Origin: Winogradskyella sp. KYW1333
GTDB lineage: Bacteria; Bacteroidota; Bacteroidia; Flavobacteriales; Flavobacteriaceae
Direction: 5' to 3'
Length of the DNA stretch: 64,000 nucleotides
NCBI RefSeq assembly: GCF_003335675.1
Contig: NZ_QPHL01000011.1
Coordinates: forward strand, 1-64,000
Below the pieces are notes generated by a model. That model saw only the letters and a list, made by a program, of their open reading frames with translations, did not search any database and had not been told where the DNA came from. A program made the translations under genes and the position numbers. Within the stretch, counting starts at the first letter, position 1. Each line of letters begins with the position of its first letter. Positions 27,791 through 36,263 of this stretch are shown here, in pieces.

Positions 27791-28872
27791 TGAAAAACAA
27801 GAATTATTACGCCATACTTATGGCAGGTGGAGTTGGATCTAGATTTTGGCCAGTTAGCACTCAACATTTCCCAAAACAGTTTCATGATATGTTGGGTACA
27901 GGTGAAACTTTGATACAAAAAACATTTAATAGGTTGGCAAGATTAATACCATCTGAGAATATTTTTATTCTAACTAATGAACGCTATAACGATTTGGTAT
28001 TCGAACAGTTACAAGGCGTAACCAAACGACAGGTTGTATTAGAACCAGCAATGAGGAATACAGCTCCATGTATTTTATATGCCTCCTTGAAAATTCAGAA
28101 GGAGAATAAAGATGCTGTAATGATTGTGGCACCAAGTGATCATTGGATTGAAGATGAAGATACATTTTCAGAAAATGTCAAGACGGCATTTGATTTTTGT
28201 GAATCTAATGATGCATTAATGACTCTTGGTATAACACCAACTTTTCCTAATACTGGATATGGATATATAGAATATGATAAAACCTCTACCAATGAGATAA
28301 AATCAGTAAATCAGTTCAGAGAAAAACCAGATTATGAAACTGCTAAAACGTTTTTAGATCAAGGTAATTTTCTTTGGAACGCTGGTATTTTCATGTGGAG
28401 TGTAAAAACTGTTATTAATACATTTAAATCTAATCAGCCTGAATTATTTGAGCTCTTTGAAAGCGGTTTCAATGTGTACAATACTGAGTTTGAGGATGAT
28501 TTTATAAGAGATAATTATGGCAAAGCAGAGAATATCTCTGTTGATTATGCTATTATGGAAAAAAGTGGTAATGTCTATGTCATCCCAGCCACTTTCGATT
28601 GGAATGACCTTGGTACATGGGGAAGTCTTTACGATAAATTAGATAAGGACAAAAATGCAAATGCCGTTGTTAACTCTAAAGTTCTTTTAGAGGATTCTAA
28701 TGGTAATATGATACGTTCAAAAAAAGATAAAATTGTTGTTGTTGATGGACTAAATGACTACATAATTGTTGACAAAGACGAAGTTTTACTTATCTTTCCT
28801 AAAGAAAAGGAACAAGATATTAAAAAAGTACTCCAAAATGTGAAAGCTAAATTTGGAGAAGAATATGGTTAA
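27790..28872 (+). CDS. manC: Mannose-1-phosphate guanylyltransferase
   Basis: This enzyme makes GDP-mannose from mannose-1-phosphate and GTP for surface polysaccharides and glycoproteins. The nucleotidyltransferase signature MAGGVGSRFWPVS is at residues 11-23. Substrate motifs VAPSDHWI, NTGYGYIEY, FREKPDYETA and LWNAGIFMW follow, then FDWNDLGTWGSL near 275. The length of 360 aa means only the guanylyltransferase domain is present, without the C-terminal isomerase of bifunctional ManC. It is coupled to the SprT-like gene upstream and is 6 bases from the DUF389 gene downstream. Confidence 0.92.
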   Translation: MKNKNYYAILMAGGVGSRFWPVSTQHFPKQFHDMLGTGETLIQKTFNRLARLIPSENIFILTNERYNDLVFEQLQGVTKRQVVLEPAMRNTAPCILYASLKIQKENKDAVMIVAPSDHWIEDEDTFSENVKTAFDFCESNDALMTLGITPTFPNTGYGYIEYDKTSTNEIKSVNQFREKPDYETAKTFLDQGNFLWNAGIFMWSVKTVINTFKSNQPELFELFESGFNVYNTEFEDDFIRDNYGKAENISVDYAIMEKSGNVYVIPATFDWNDLGTWGSLYDKLDKDKNANAVVNSKVLLEDSNGNMIRSKKDKIVVVDGLNDYIIVDKDEVLLIFPKEKEQDIKKVLQNVKAKFGEEYG

Positions 28873-28878
28873 TAATTA

Positions 28879-30405
28879 ATGGAAGAAAATAAATTTAATT
28901 TTTCTGAAGAAGACGAGAGGCAAAAATTAGAAAAGGACAAGACTGTAGAAGATAAAAAAGAAGCAGTCAAACAAGATGCAAAAGGTCTTTTTGCTAGTGT
29001 AAGGACATTCCTAAGTGAATTACTTGATTTTAGAGAAGACACAGATAGAGATGCTACAATAGCAGCTATAAAGGGTGATATTGCCTTTAAAGGAGCGACA
29101 GCATGGATATTGATATGTTCAATTTTTGTTGCGTCAGTCGGTCTTAATGCGAACTCCACGGCAGTTGTGATAGGAGCCATGTTAATTTCTCCTTTAATGG
29201 GTCCTATATTGGGAGTAGGAATGTCAATTGCAATAAATGATATTGATACTTTACGACGTTCCTTGATCAATTTAGCAACAATGATTGTGCTAAGTTTGAT
29301 TACAGCATTCCTGTTTTTTTACCTTTTTCCATTAAGTGAAGATACCTCAGAACTTCTTGGTAGAACAAGTCCAGATATCCGAGATGTTTTAATTGCCTTC
29401 TTTGGTGGACTTGCATTAATTATAGCTAGAACTAAAAAGGGAACTATTGCTTCGGTTATTTTTGGAGTAGCTATTGCCACAGCGTTAATGCCACCGCTTT
29501 GTACAGCCGGTTATGGATTGGCTAAAGCTTTAAGCAGAGAAACTGCGATTAATATGCAAGGTAACGTTGTTACAGGTTGGGATTATGCCTTAGGGGCAAT
29601 GTATTTGTTTACCATTAATACAATTTTTATTGCATTAGCAACCTTTATGGTTCTTAAGGTTTTACGATTTCCTATGCTTAAATATGCGAACTCTGCTAAA
29701 AGAAAACGTATAGCTCAAATAGCTTCAATTTTGGCTATAATTGTAATGATACCTGCCTCGTTTACATTTGTTGATGTACTTAAGAAGAGTAGATTTGAAT
29801 CTGCAGCAAAAACATTTATTAGTAACGAATTAGAAACACTACCAAATAGTAATTATATTAAAAAGAATGCCAATCCCATATATGATCCAGAAGGAGAATC
29901 TATTATTGAAATAATACCATTTGGAACAGATGAAATATCTGAGGATACCAGAAAATTATTGGAAGCTAGATTTAATGATAAGGATTATGTGCCTTTAAGG
30001 AATACTAAGTTAGCTATTAACCAAGTTAAAAATAGAGCTGTAAATAATCTAGACTATATGGAGGAGTTAAGAACAAGGGACTCATTGGACTTACTTTCAC
30101 AAAGCCAGAAAATTTCTTACTTGGAGAATAGGGTTAAAAGTTTATCTCGATTAGAAAAGGATCAAATACCATTTCAAGAAGTGGCAGAAGAAGTAAAGAT
30201 AAATTATGAAAAATTAGAAGCTATAACCTATGCAAAGGAGATAAAATCTAACTTTTCAAAAATTGATACGTTATCTGTATTTTCATTCAAATGGATTGAT
30301 TCATTATCTACTCCAGAGTCGATCCAAAAAGATTCGAAGAAATTAGGTGAGTGGTTAAAAGTAAAATTGGATAAGGATACGATTGTAATAAAGCAATTAA
30401 AATAA
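28879..30405 (+). CDS. DUF389 family membrane protein
   Basis: This is a membrane protein of the DUF389 family (TIGR00341/TIGR00271-like), of unknown function. After a charged N-terminus of about 65 residues, several membrane segments follow between residues 72 and 305, including the family hallmarks VVIGAMLISPLMGPILGVG and ATALMPPLCTAGYGLA. The C-terminal 200 residues are soluble and charged, with predicted helices that may form a coiled coil. This tail is longer than in many DUF389 members. It lies 6 bases after manC. No substrate can be given. Confidence 0.85.
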   Translation: MEENKFNFSEEDERQKLEKDKTVEDKKEAVKQDAKGLFASVRTFLSELLDFREDTDRDATIAAIKGDIAFKGATAWILICSIFVASVGLNANSTAVVIGAMLISPLMGPILGVGMSIAINDIDTLRRSLINLATMIVLSLITAFLFFYLFPLSEDTSELLGRTSPDIRDVLIAFFGGLALIIARTKKGTIASVIFGVAIATALMPPLCTAGYGLAKALSRETAINMQGNVVTGWDYALGAMYLFTINTIFIALATFMVLKVLRFPMLKYANSAKRKRIAQIASILAIIVMIPASFTFVDVLKKSRFESAAKTFISNELETLPNSNYIKKNANPIYDPEGESIIEIIPFGTDEISEDTRKLLEARFNDKDYVPLRNTKLAINQVKNRAVNNLDYMEELRTRDSLDLLSQSQKISYLENRVKSLSRLEKDQIPFQEVAEEVKINYEKLEAITYAKEIKSNFSKIDTLSVFSFKWIDSLSTPESIQKDSKKLGEWLKVKLDKDTIVIKQLK

Positions 30406-30410
30406 AATCA

Positions 30411-31178
30411 CTATTGATTCTCTTCCTGGTACATTCTACGAACTTTTTTGAATAATTCAGAAGAATAAACGAAGTCTGTTACTGCTTTATTGTCGGTTCT
30501 AAAAATGGTTTCTTTAGACCCCTCCCATTCCTTAAAACCATTTTTAAGAAAAACTATTTTCTCACCAATTTCCATTACAGAATTCATATCGTGCGAGTTA
30601 ATTACCGTGGTAATGCTAAACTCATTAGTAATTTCTTGAATAAGGTTATCAATTACTATTGCAGTTTTTGGGTCCAATCCAGAATTTGGTTCATCACAAA
30701 ATAAATACTTAGGATTATTAACAATAGCTCTTGCAATGGCGACACGTTTTTGCATTCCACCCGAAGCCTCACTTGGCATTTTCTTATGAGCATCAGGTAA
30801 ATTAACACGGTTTAATACCACATTAACTCTATCTTCCATTTCACTAAAACTTTGTTTTGTGAACATACGTAGTGGGAACATTACATTTTCAGCAATCGTC
30901 ATTGAATCAAATAAGGCACTTCCTTGAAATACCATTCCTATTTTTGCACGTAAGTCTCTTTTTGCGTCTGGACTTAAATCACTTATAATTTTGCCATCAT
31001 AAGAAATTGTTCCTTTTTCATAATCAAACAAGCCAAGTAAACATTTCAAAAATACAGTTTTACCCGAACCGCTTTGTCCAATGATGAGATTAGTTTTACC
31101 CTTTTCGAAAGAGGTCGTTATGCCCTTAAGAATATGGGCATCTCCAAATGATTTATGTAAGTCTTTAACTTCAATCAT
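30411..31178 (-). CDS. ABC transporter ATP-binding protein, MlaF-like
   Basis: This is the ATPase subunit of an MCE/Mla-type lipid transporter. I start it at 31178 (MIEVKDLHKSF), which gives 255 aa. A longer frame would run 60 bases into the permease gene. Walker A is GQSGSGKT with K40, the signature is ASGGMQKR, and Walker B is YLFCDEPNSGLDP, the DEPxSGLDP variant typical of MlaF. The stop of the permease and this start overlap as TAATG. No MlaD (MCE) gene is adjacent in the window. Confidence 0.92.
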   Translation of the reverse strand: MIEVKDLHKSFGDAHILKGITTSFEKGKTNLIIGQSGSGKTVFLKCLLGLFDYEKGTISYDGKIISDLSPDAKRDLRAKIGMVFQGSALFDSMTIAENVMFPLRMFTKQSFSEMEDRVNVVLNRVNLPDAHKKMPSEASGGMQKRVAIARAIVNNPKYLFCDEPNSGLDPKTAIVIDNLIQEITNEFSITTVINSHDMNSVMEIGEKIVFLKNGFKEWEGSKETIFRTDNKAVTDFVYSSELFKKVRRMYQEENQ

Positions 31179-31915
31179 TAGCCTAAGAGTAAACTTGTTA
31201 TTAAATAATTTACGAGTATTATTACCACACTTGTCCAAACAAATGAAGTCGTACTCGCTTTACCAACCTCTAACGCTCCACCTTTCATAAAATAACCGTA
31301 AAAAGATGGTATTGTAGCCAAAATAAAAGCAAAAACCATAGTTTTAATGAACGCATATGTCATGTGGAATGGAATAAAATCATTTTGAACACCATCAATA
31401 TAATTTTCCATTGTGCCATATCCTCCATAAACGCAAGCTGCCAATCCGCCAACTATGCCCAGGAACATAGCTATGGATATAATAAATGGATATAATGTAA
31501 GAGCAATAAATTTTGGAAATACTAAATAGTTAATTGCGTTAATTCCCATTACTTCTAGTGCGTCAATTTGCTCTGTCACTCGCATCGTGCCAATACTAGA
31601 GGTTATAAATGAACCTACTTTACCGGCCATAATAATTGAAATAAAAGTAGGTGCAAACTCTAAAATAATTGATTGCCTTGTTGCAAAACCAACTAAATAT
31701 TTTGGAATTAGTGGATTACTTATGTTCAGCGACGTTTGTATAGCAACAACTCCTCCAACAAAAAATGAAATAAATGCTACAATACCCAAAGAGTTAATGA
31801 TAAGATCATCTATATCTTTTAAGATAAGTGTTTTCATCACAGACCATTTAGTTGGTTTGCGAAACATATCTTTAATCATTATAAAGTAAGTGCCAATATT
31901 ATGAAGGTACTTCAT
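31178..31915 (-). CDS. ABC transporter permease, MlaE family
   Basis: This is the membrane subunit of a phospholipid-trafficking ABC transporter that maintains outer-membrane lipid asymmetry in studied species. Five or six hydrophobic segments fill the 245 residues. The family motif region EFAPTFISIIMAGKVGSF and the coupling-helix region GTMRVTEQIDALEVMGINAI are both evident. It is upstream of and translationally coupled to the MlaF-like gene and divergent from pafA. The MCE substrate-binding protein must be encoded elsewhere. Confidence 0.92.
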   Translation of the reverse strand: MKYLHNIGTYFIMIKDMFRKPTKWSVMKTLILKDIDDLIINSLGIVAFISFFVGGVVAIQTSLNISNPLIPKYLVGFATRQSIILEFAPTFISIIMAGKVGSFITSSIGTMRVTEQIDALEVMGINAINYLVFPKFIALTLYPFIISIAMFLGIVGGLAACVYGGYGTMENYIDGVQNDFIPFHMTYAFIKTMVFAFILATIPSFYGYFMKGGALEVGKASTTSFVWTSVVIILVNYLITSLLLG

Positions 31916-32027
31916 GAAAGAATTTCTTATCGCTAAAGTATAAAAAATGATTAGTTTATTAATGTTAATTTAAATTAAGATAGGCTAAAATCCGTATTTT
32001 TGAAATACAAAAAAAAGACATTTCTGT

Positions 32028-33671
32028 ATGAAAAAAACACTTCCTTTGTTTCTGTTTTTGTTAATTTCTGGCTCATGTGTAGCTCATACCGTTAATTCAT
32101 CTCTGACTGATTCTAGACCAAAATTAGTGGTCGGTATAGTTGTAGATCAAATGCGATATGATTATTTAACGCGTTTTGCGTCAAAGTTTGGTGAAGGAGG
32201 TTTTATGCGCTTAATCAATGAGGGATTTAATTGTAAAAATAACCACTTTAATTATGTGCCAACCTACACTGGACCAGGTCATGCGTCAGTGTATACAGGA
32301 ACAACACCAAAATACCACGGCATAATTTCTAATAATTGGTATGACAAAGAGATTAAATCATCTGTTTATTGCGCACAGGATGATGAGGTAAATTCAGTAG
32401 GTACTGAGAGTTCAGCTGGGAAAATGTCTCCACAGCGCATGCTAACAACTAGCTTTGCCGATGAAAACCGATTATTTACACAAATGCGTGGTAAGACCAT
32501 TGGAATTGCCCTTAAAGATAGAGGTGCAATATTGCCTGCTGGCCATACTGCTAACACAGCGTATTGGTTTCATGGGAAAGATGAAGGTGTTTGGATAACA
32601 AGTAGTTATTACAGAAATGATTTACCAAAATGGGTAAGTGATTTTAATTCTTCGGATGCTGTTGAATCCTATCTGAAGGTCTGGAATACTTTGCTTCCAG
32701 TCGATACGTATGTTGAAAGTGGTGAAGATCAAAATGACTTTGAGCGTGGGTTTAAAGGAAAGACTACTGCGACATTTCCTTATGACTTAGCTACATTAAG
32801 CACTCAAAATGGTGGGTTTGATATCTTAAAGACAACACCTTTTGGAAATAGTATAACTATGGATTTTGCTTTAGCTGCTTTAAAGGGTGAGGCCTTAGGA
32901 CAGGATGATGATACTGATGTTTTAGCCATCAGCTTTTCTAGTACAGATTATGTAGGTCACAATTTTGGAGTAAACTCAAAAGAAGTAGAAGATACTTATA
33001 TCAGATTGGACAAGGATTTGGAACGATTATTTATTTATTTAGATAATAATATAGGTAAAGGAGAATACACGGTATTTCTAACATCAGACCATGGAGCAGT
33101 GGAGGTGCCAGCTTATTTAGAGTCTGTCAATATTCCAGCAGGATATTTAGATTATAATTCAAGGAAAGCACTCTTTCAAAAGTTTTTAATGGATACGTAT
33201 GGAACTACAGAGTTGGTAGAGAATGTGAGCAACAATCAGATATTCTTAAATAAGGTCAAATTGAAGGAATTAGATCTTAATATTCATGATGTTGAGCAAG
33301 CCTTAGTTGACGAACAAATTAGCTATCCTAATATTGCAAAGGTGTATACAGCGACTACAATGAACAGCACTAATTTTACTACAGGCATTGAGGTGTTATT
33401 GCAGAATGGATACAACCAAAAGCGTTCTGGTGATGTTATTGTTGTAGACGATATTGCTCATATTTCTTACAGCAAAAAAGGATCTACGCATGGTAGCGGT
33501 TTAAATTATGATACTCATGTGCCATTATTATTTTTTGGTGCAGGTATTAAACAAGGTGAAACTTTTGATAAAACGGTGATACCTGATATTGCTCCTACCA
33601 TATCTGCCTTATTAGGAATTAGTTTTCCGAATGGTTCTACCGGTAAGCCGTTAGGATTTGTTTTTGATTAG
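32028..33671 (+). CDS. pafA: Alkaline phosphatase PafA family
   Basis: This is a periplasmic or secreted phosphomonoesterase of the alkaline phosphatase superfamily, calcium-insensitive and active on organic phosphate in related species. A signal peptide covers about residues 1-19. The metal Asp is D40 (VVDQMRYDY), the catalytic Thr is T81 in TYTGPGHAS, and the phosphate-binding residues N102 (SNNWYD) and K163/R165 (KDRG) match the PafA set. Downstream ligands appear in STDYVGH and TSDHGA, with the last His in THGSG. The length of 547 aa fits. A TATTTTTG box at 31995-32002 precedes it. Its end overlaps the convergent glycosyltransferase by 4 bases. Confidence 0.92.
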   Translation: MKKTLPLFLFLLISGSCVAHTVNSSLTDSRPKLVVGIVVDQMRYDYLTRFASKFGEGGFMRLINEGFNCKNNHFNYVPTYTGPGHASVYTGTTPKYHGIISNNWYDKEIKSSVYCAQDDEVNSVGTESSAGKMSPQRMLTTSFADENRLFTQMRGKTIGIALKDRGAILPAGHTANTAYWFHGKDEGVWITSSYYRNDLPKWVSDFNSSDAVESYLKVWNTLLPVDTYVESGEDQNDFERGFKGKTTATFPYDLATLSTQNGGFDILKTTPFGNSITMDFALAALKGEALGQDDDTDVLAISFSSTDYVGHNFGVNSKEVEDTYIRLDKDLERLFIYLDNNIGKGEYTVFLTSDHGAVEVPAYLESVNIPAGYLDYNSRKALFQKFLMDTYGTTELVENVSNNQIFLNKVKLKELDLNIHDVEQALVDEQISYPNIAKVYTATTMNSTNFTTGIEVLLQNGYNQKRSGDVIVVDDIAHISYSKKGSTHGSGLNYDTHVPLLFFGAGIKQGETFDKTVIPDIAPTISALLGISFPNGSTGKPLGFVFD

Positions 33672-34516
33672 GTAATTTTTTTCCAAATACCTTTCCATCG
33701 CATTTTTCTTATAAAATTACCCTCTGCTTTGTTTACTAGAAAAGGAACCTTGTTGGATTTAGCTTTTAGGTAACCTGAAATGTAATACCAAAATAGCTTT
33801 ACACTACGTTTTTTGTATGCTAATTTTATTGCAGATATTATGGTAATCCAAAATCCATAGCGTAATTTATACATGGCCTCACCTTGAAGATACTTTGATG
33901 CTTTATTGTAGGATTGTCCTGTAGGCTTTAAATGCTTTACGTGCAATGATTCGTCTGTTAGTATTTCCCAACTATGAAAACTTGCTAATAACTCGTCAAC
34001 GGTATCCCAGCCCATAGATTGTTTTAATTTGCCTATTTGCGAAAAGCATTCTTTTCTGTAAGCTTTCAATGCACCTCTAATGTGGTCTTTATTGGTGAGG
34101 TTTTCTAAAATCCAGTTACCGTTTTTTTCTATATAGCAAAAGCCAGACGCCATACCTAATTTAGGATTAGATTTAAAATGCTTTGATAATTCTTCTAGAT
34201 AGTTAAAAGGAAAAAAAAGATCAGCATCAAATTTGCAAATCACATCGTAATTCGCATCTAATTGTTCAAACCCTTTGTAAAATGCATTTATAATTTTAGA
34301 ACCAGGTAAGTGTTTATTACTAGATGTGGAATTTATATAAGTAATCCAAGGGAAATTATTTGAATATGATTTCAAAATTTCTTCAGTACCATCAGAAGAA
34401 TTATCATTAACAACAATTAGTTTTTTTGGTAGAAGTGTCTGTGTTGAAAGTGATTCAAGTGTTTGTGCAATAAATTTTTCTTCGTTGTGTGCTGGTATGA
34501 CTATGTAAAAATCCAA
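33668..34516 (-). CDS. Glycosyltransferase family 2
   Basis: This is an inverting GT-A glycosyltransferase. The N-terminal nucleotide-sugar domain shows VIPAHNEEKFI, VVNDNSSDGTEE and the DxD metal motif in KFDADLFFP. The acceptor-side region shows GALKAYRKECF and MGWDTVDELLA. No strong membrane segment is seen apart from a weak hydrophobic stretch near residue 225. The length is 282 aa. The gene is last in a leftward set with a methyltransferase and a KAS III-like enzyme, suggesting decoration or export of an envelope glycolipid or glycan, which is inference. Confidence 0.88.
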   Translation of the reverse strand: MDFYIVIPAHNEEKFIAQTLESLSTQTLLPKKLIVVNDNSSDGTEEILKSYSNNFPWITYINSTSSNKHLPGSKIINAFYKGFEQLDANYDVICKFDADLFFPFNYLEELSKHFKSNPKLGMASGFCYIEKNGNWILENLTNKDHIRGALKAYRKECFSQIGKLKQSMGWDTVDELLASFHSWEILTDESLHVKHLKPTGQSYNKASKYLQGEAMYKLRYGFWITIISAIKLAYKKRSVKLFWYYISGYLKAKSNKVPFLVNKAEGNFIRKMRWKGIWKKIT

Positions 34517-34541
34517 TAATATTAATTATATAAACTCAAAG

Positions 34542-35075
34542 TTAAACTCTTTCAGCATATACTATATAATATCTCGGTGTAAACCGCCTTAGAATTGGCC
34601 GAATACCAATTTTATTCACAGGATTAGTCCATTTTGCCCTGTCTTTAATTTTCCAACCTGTTTTTTCAAGTAACCAATCTAATTGCCAGTCTTCAAATTC
34701 ATGATAGTGTCTGTCACGTTCGTCGGTTTTACTTCTATAAGCCGAAGAAAACCAAAGTCTAAGAGGTACACTGATTAAAATTTTTTTGGATTTTATAGAT
34801 TTCAAAACTTCGTAAGGTGAAAGCAAGTGTTCAAAAATCTCAAAGGCGGTAACAACATCTGTTTCTGAGTTAAGGATACTTTTATGGTCTTCGTCTAAAT
34901 CTTCACCAGAAGTATTTGTTACATTATAACCTTCAGAAATCATTATATCTGAAAATGGGTTTTTAACGCCTAAATCTAAAATTGATTGAGATGTGTCAAC
35001 GTGTTTTTTTAAAAACTGAAGTGTATGTTTAAAGCGTTTATTTGGAAAGGTTTTTTGGTACATAAAGGGTTGCAA
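34542..35075 (-). CDS. Class I SAM-dependent methyltransferase
   Basis: This is a small Rossmann methyltransferase of 177 aa. The SAM loop is SILDLGVKNPFSD (a less typical DLG motif), followed by DVVTAFEIFEHLLSPYEVL, the acidic post-II region typical of UbiE/Methyltransf_11-like enzymes. The C-terminal third (HYHEFEDWQLDWLLEKTGW) is conserved in many polysaccharide-cluster methyltransferases. It lies between the glycosyltransferase (25-base gap) and the KAS III-like gene (24-base gap), so co-transcription is likely. The substrate is unknown. Confidence 0.82.
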   Translation of the reverse strand: MQPFMYQKTFPNKRFKHTLQFLKKHVDTSQSILDLGVKNPFSDIMISEGYNVTNTSGEDLDEDHKSILNSETDVVTAFEIFEHLLSPYEVLKSIKSKKILISVPLRLWFSSAYRSKTDERDRHYHEFEDWQLDWLLEKTGWKIKDRAKWTNPVNKIGIRPILRRFTPRYYIVYAERV

Positions 35076-35099
35076 AAAATGTATAAAATGTGAGTGGTA

Positions 35100-36158
35100 T
35101 TAATGTTTATATACAACTGCATTAATGTGCATGCCAGCACCTACACTAGCAAATATGATTACATCACCTTTATTGATTTTGTGATTGTCTAATTTATTGT
35201 TTCTTATTAAATCGAAAAGTGTTGGGACAGTAGCAACTGAGCTATTACCAAGTTTATGAATGCTCATAGGCATAATATCCTCTGGTGCTTGAGATTTAAA
35301 TAATCTGTAAAAACGTTTAATAATTGCTTCATCCATTTTTTCATTGGCTTGATGAATCAATACCTTTTTTACGTCAACTATATCTACACCACTTTTATCC
35401 AAACAATCCTTCATCGCCTGTGCGACATTTGTTAATGCAAATTCATAGATTTTACGACCATGCATTTTTATATAACGTGTGTCTGGACACAATGCTTTGT
35501 TGTTTGAATTCCCAAAGAACAGATAATAGGCTTCGTCATACGTAAATGATGCTGATTCATGAGCTAGAATGCCACCTTCTTCGTTTGTAGCTTCTACGAT
35601 ACTTGCACCAGCTCCATCTGAATAAATCATAGAATCCCTATCATGTTTGTCAACAACACGTGATAATGTTTCAGTACCAATTACCAGACATTTTTTTGCC
35701 ATTCCGGCTTTAATAAAGGCCTGTGCTTGTATAACACCTTCTACCCAACCTGGACATCCAAACAGGATATCATATGCCACACACTTAGGATTCTTAATTT
35801 TTAAGCGATGTTTAATTCTTGATGCTAAACAAGGTAAAATATCACTTTGAACTGTATTAGCTCTAACATCGCCAAAGTTGTGGGCACATATTATATAGTC
35901 AATCTCTTCTTGATCAATATCTGCATCGTCTATGGCTTTTTGTGCAGCCAAAAATCCCAAGTCTGAGGATGTGAGATTGTCATCAGCATAACGCCTTTCA
36001 GCAATGCCCGTAATTTCTTTAAATTTTTGAACGATCACTTCATTTGGATAATTGATTGAAGAGCCATCTGCATTTAAAAACTCATGTTGATGAAAATCTT
36101 CATTTTTTTCAATTTTCTTTGGTATGTAACTACCTGTTCCAGTTATTTTAATACTCAT
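35100..36158 (-). CDS. 3-oxoacyl-ACP synthase III family protein
   Basis: This is a thiolase-fold condensing enzyme of the FabH/KAS III family, 352 aa. The Cys-His-Asn catalytic set is intact: Cys in DILFGCPGWVEG, His in LIHQANEKMDE and Asn in HKLGNSSVATVP. The glycine-rich end FASVGAGMHINAV is also normal. It differs from housekeeping FabH by insertions in the N-terminal half and is not next to plsX or accB, so a specialised acyl condensation (for example of an envelope lipid or pigment) is plausible. It leads the leftward trio with the methyltransferase and glycosyltransferase. Confidence 0.85.
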   Translation of the reverse strand: MSIKITGTGSYIPKKIEKNEDFHQHEFLNADGSSINYPNEVIVQKFKEITGIAERRYADDNLTSSDLGFLAAQKAIDDADIDQEEIDYIICAHNFGDVRANTVQSDILPCLASRIKHRLKIKNPKCVAYDILFGCPGWVEGVIQAQAFIKAGMAKKCLVIGTETLSRVVDKHDRDSMIYSDGAGASIVEATNEEGGILAHESASFTYDEAYYLFFGNSNNKALCPDTRYIKMHGRKIYEFALTNVAQAMKDCLDKSGVDIVDVKKVLIHQANEKMDEAIIKRFYRLFKSQAPEDIMPMSIHKLGNSSVATVPTLFDLIRNNKLDNHKINKGDVIIFASVGAGMHINAVVYKH

Positions 36159-36263
36159 AATCTGTATTCTAAAATTTTCATTTAAAGTAAAAAAGCAAAG
36201 TAATTATATTAAGTTAAAACAAAAATAAAACATATTCATTTTTACGATGTTCAAACACTAAAA

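Noticed and set aside
31179..31238. Longer start for the MlaF-like ATPase
   Set aside because: It overlaps the permease by 60 bases, while the TAATG start at 31178 fits coupling and the family N-terminus.
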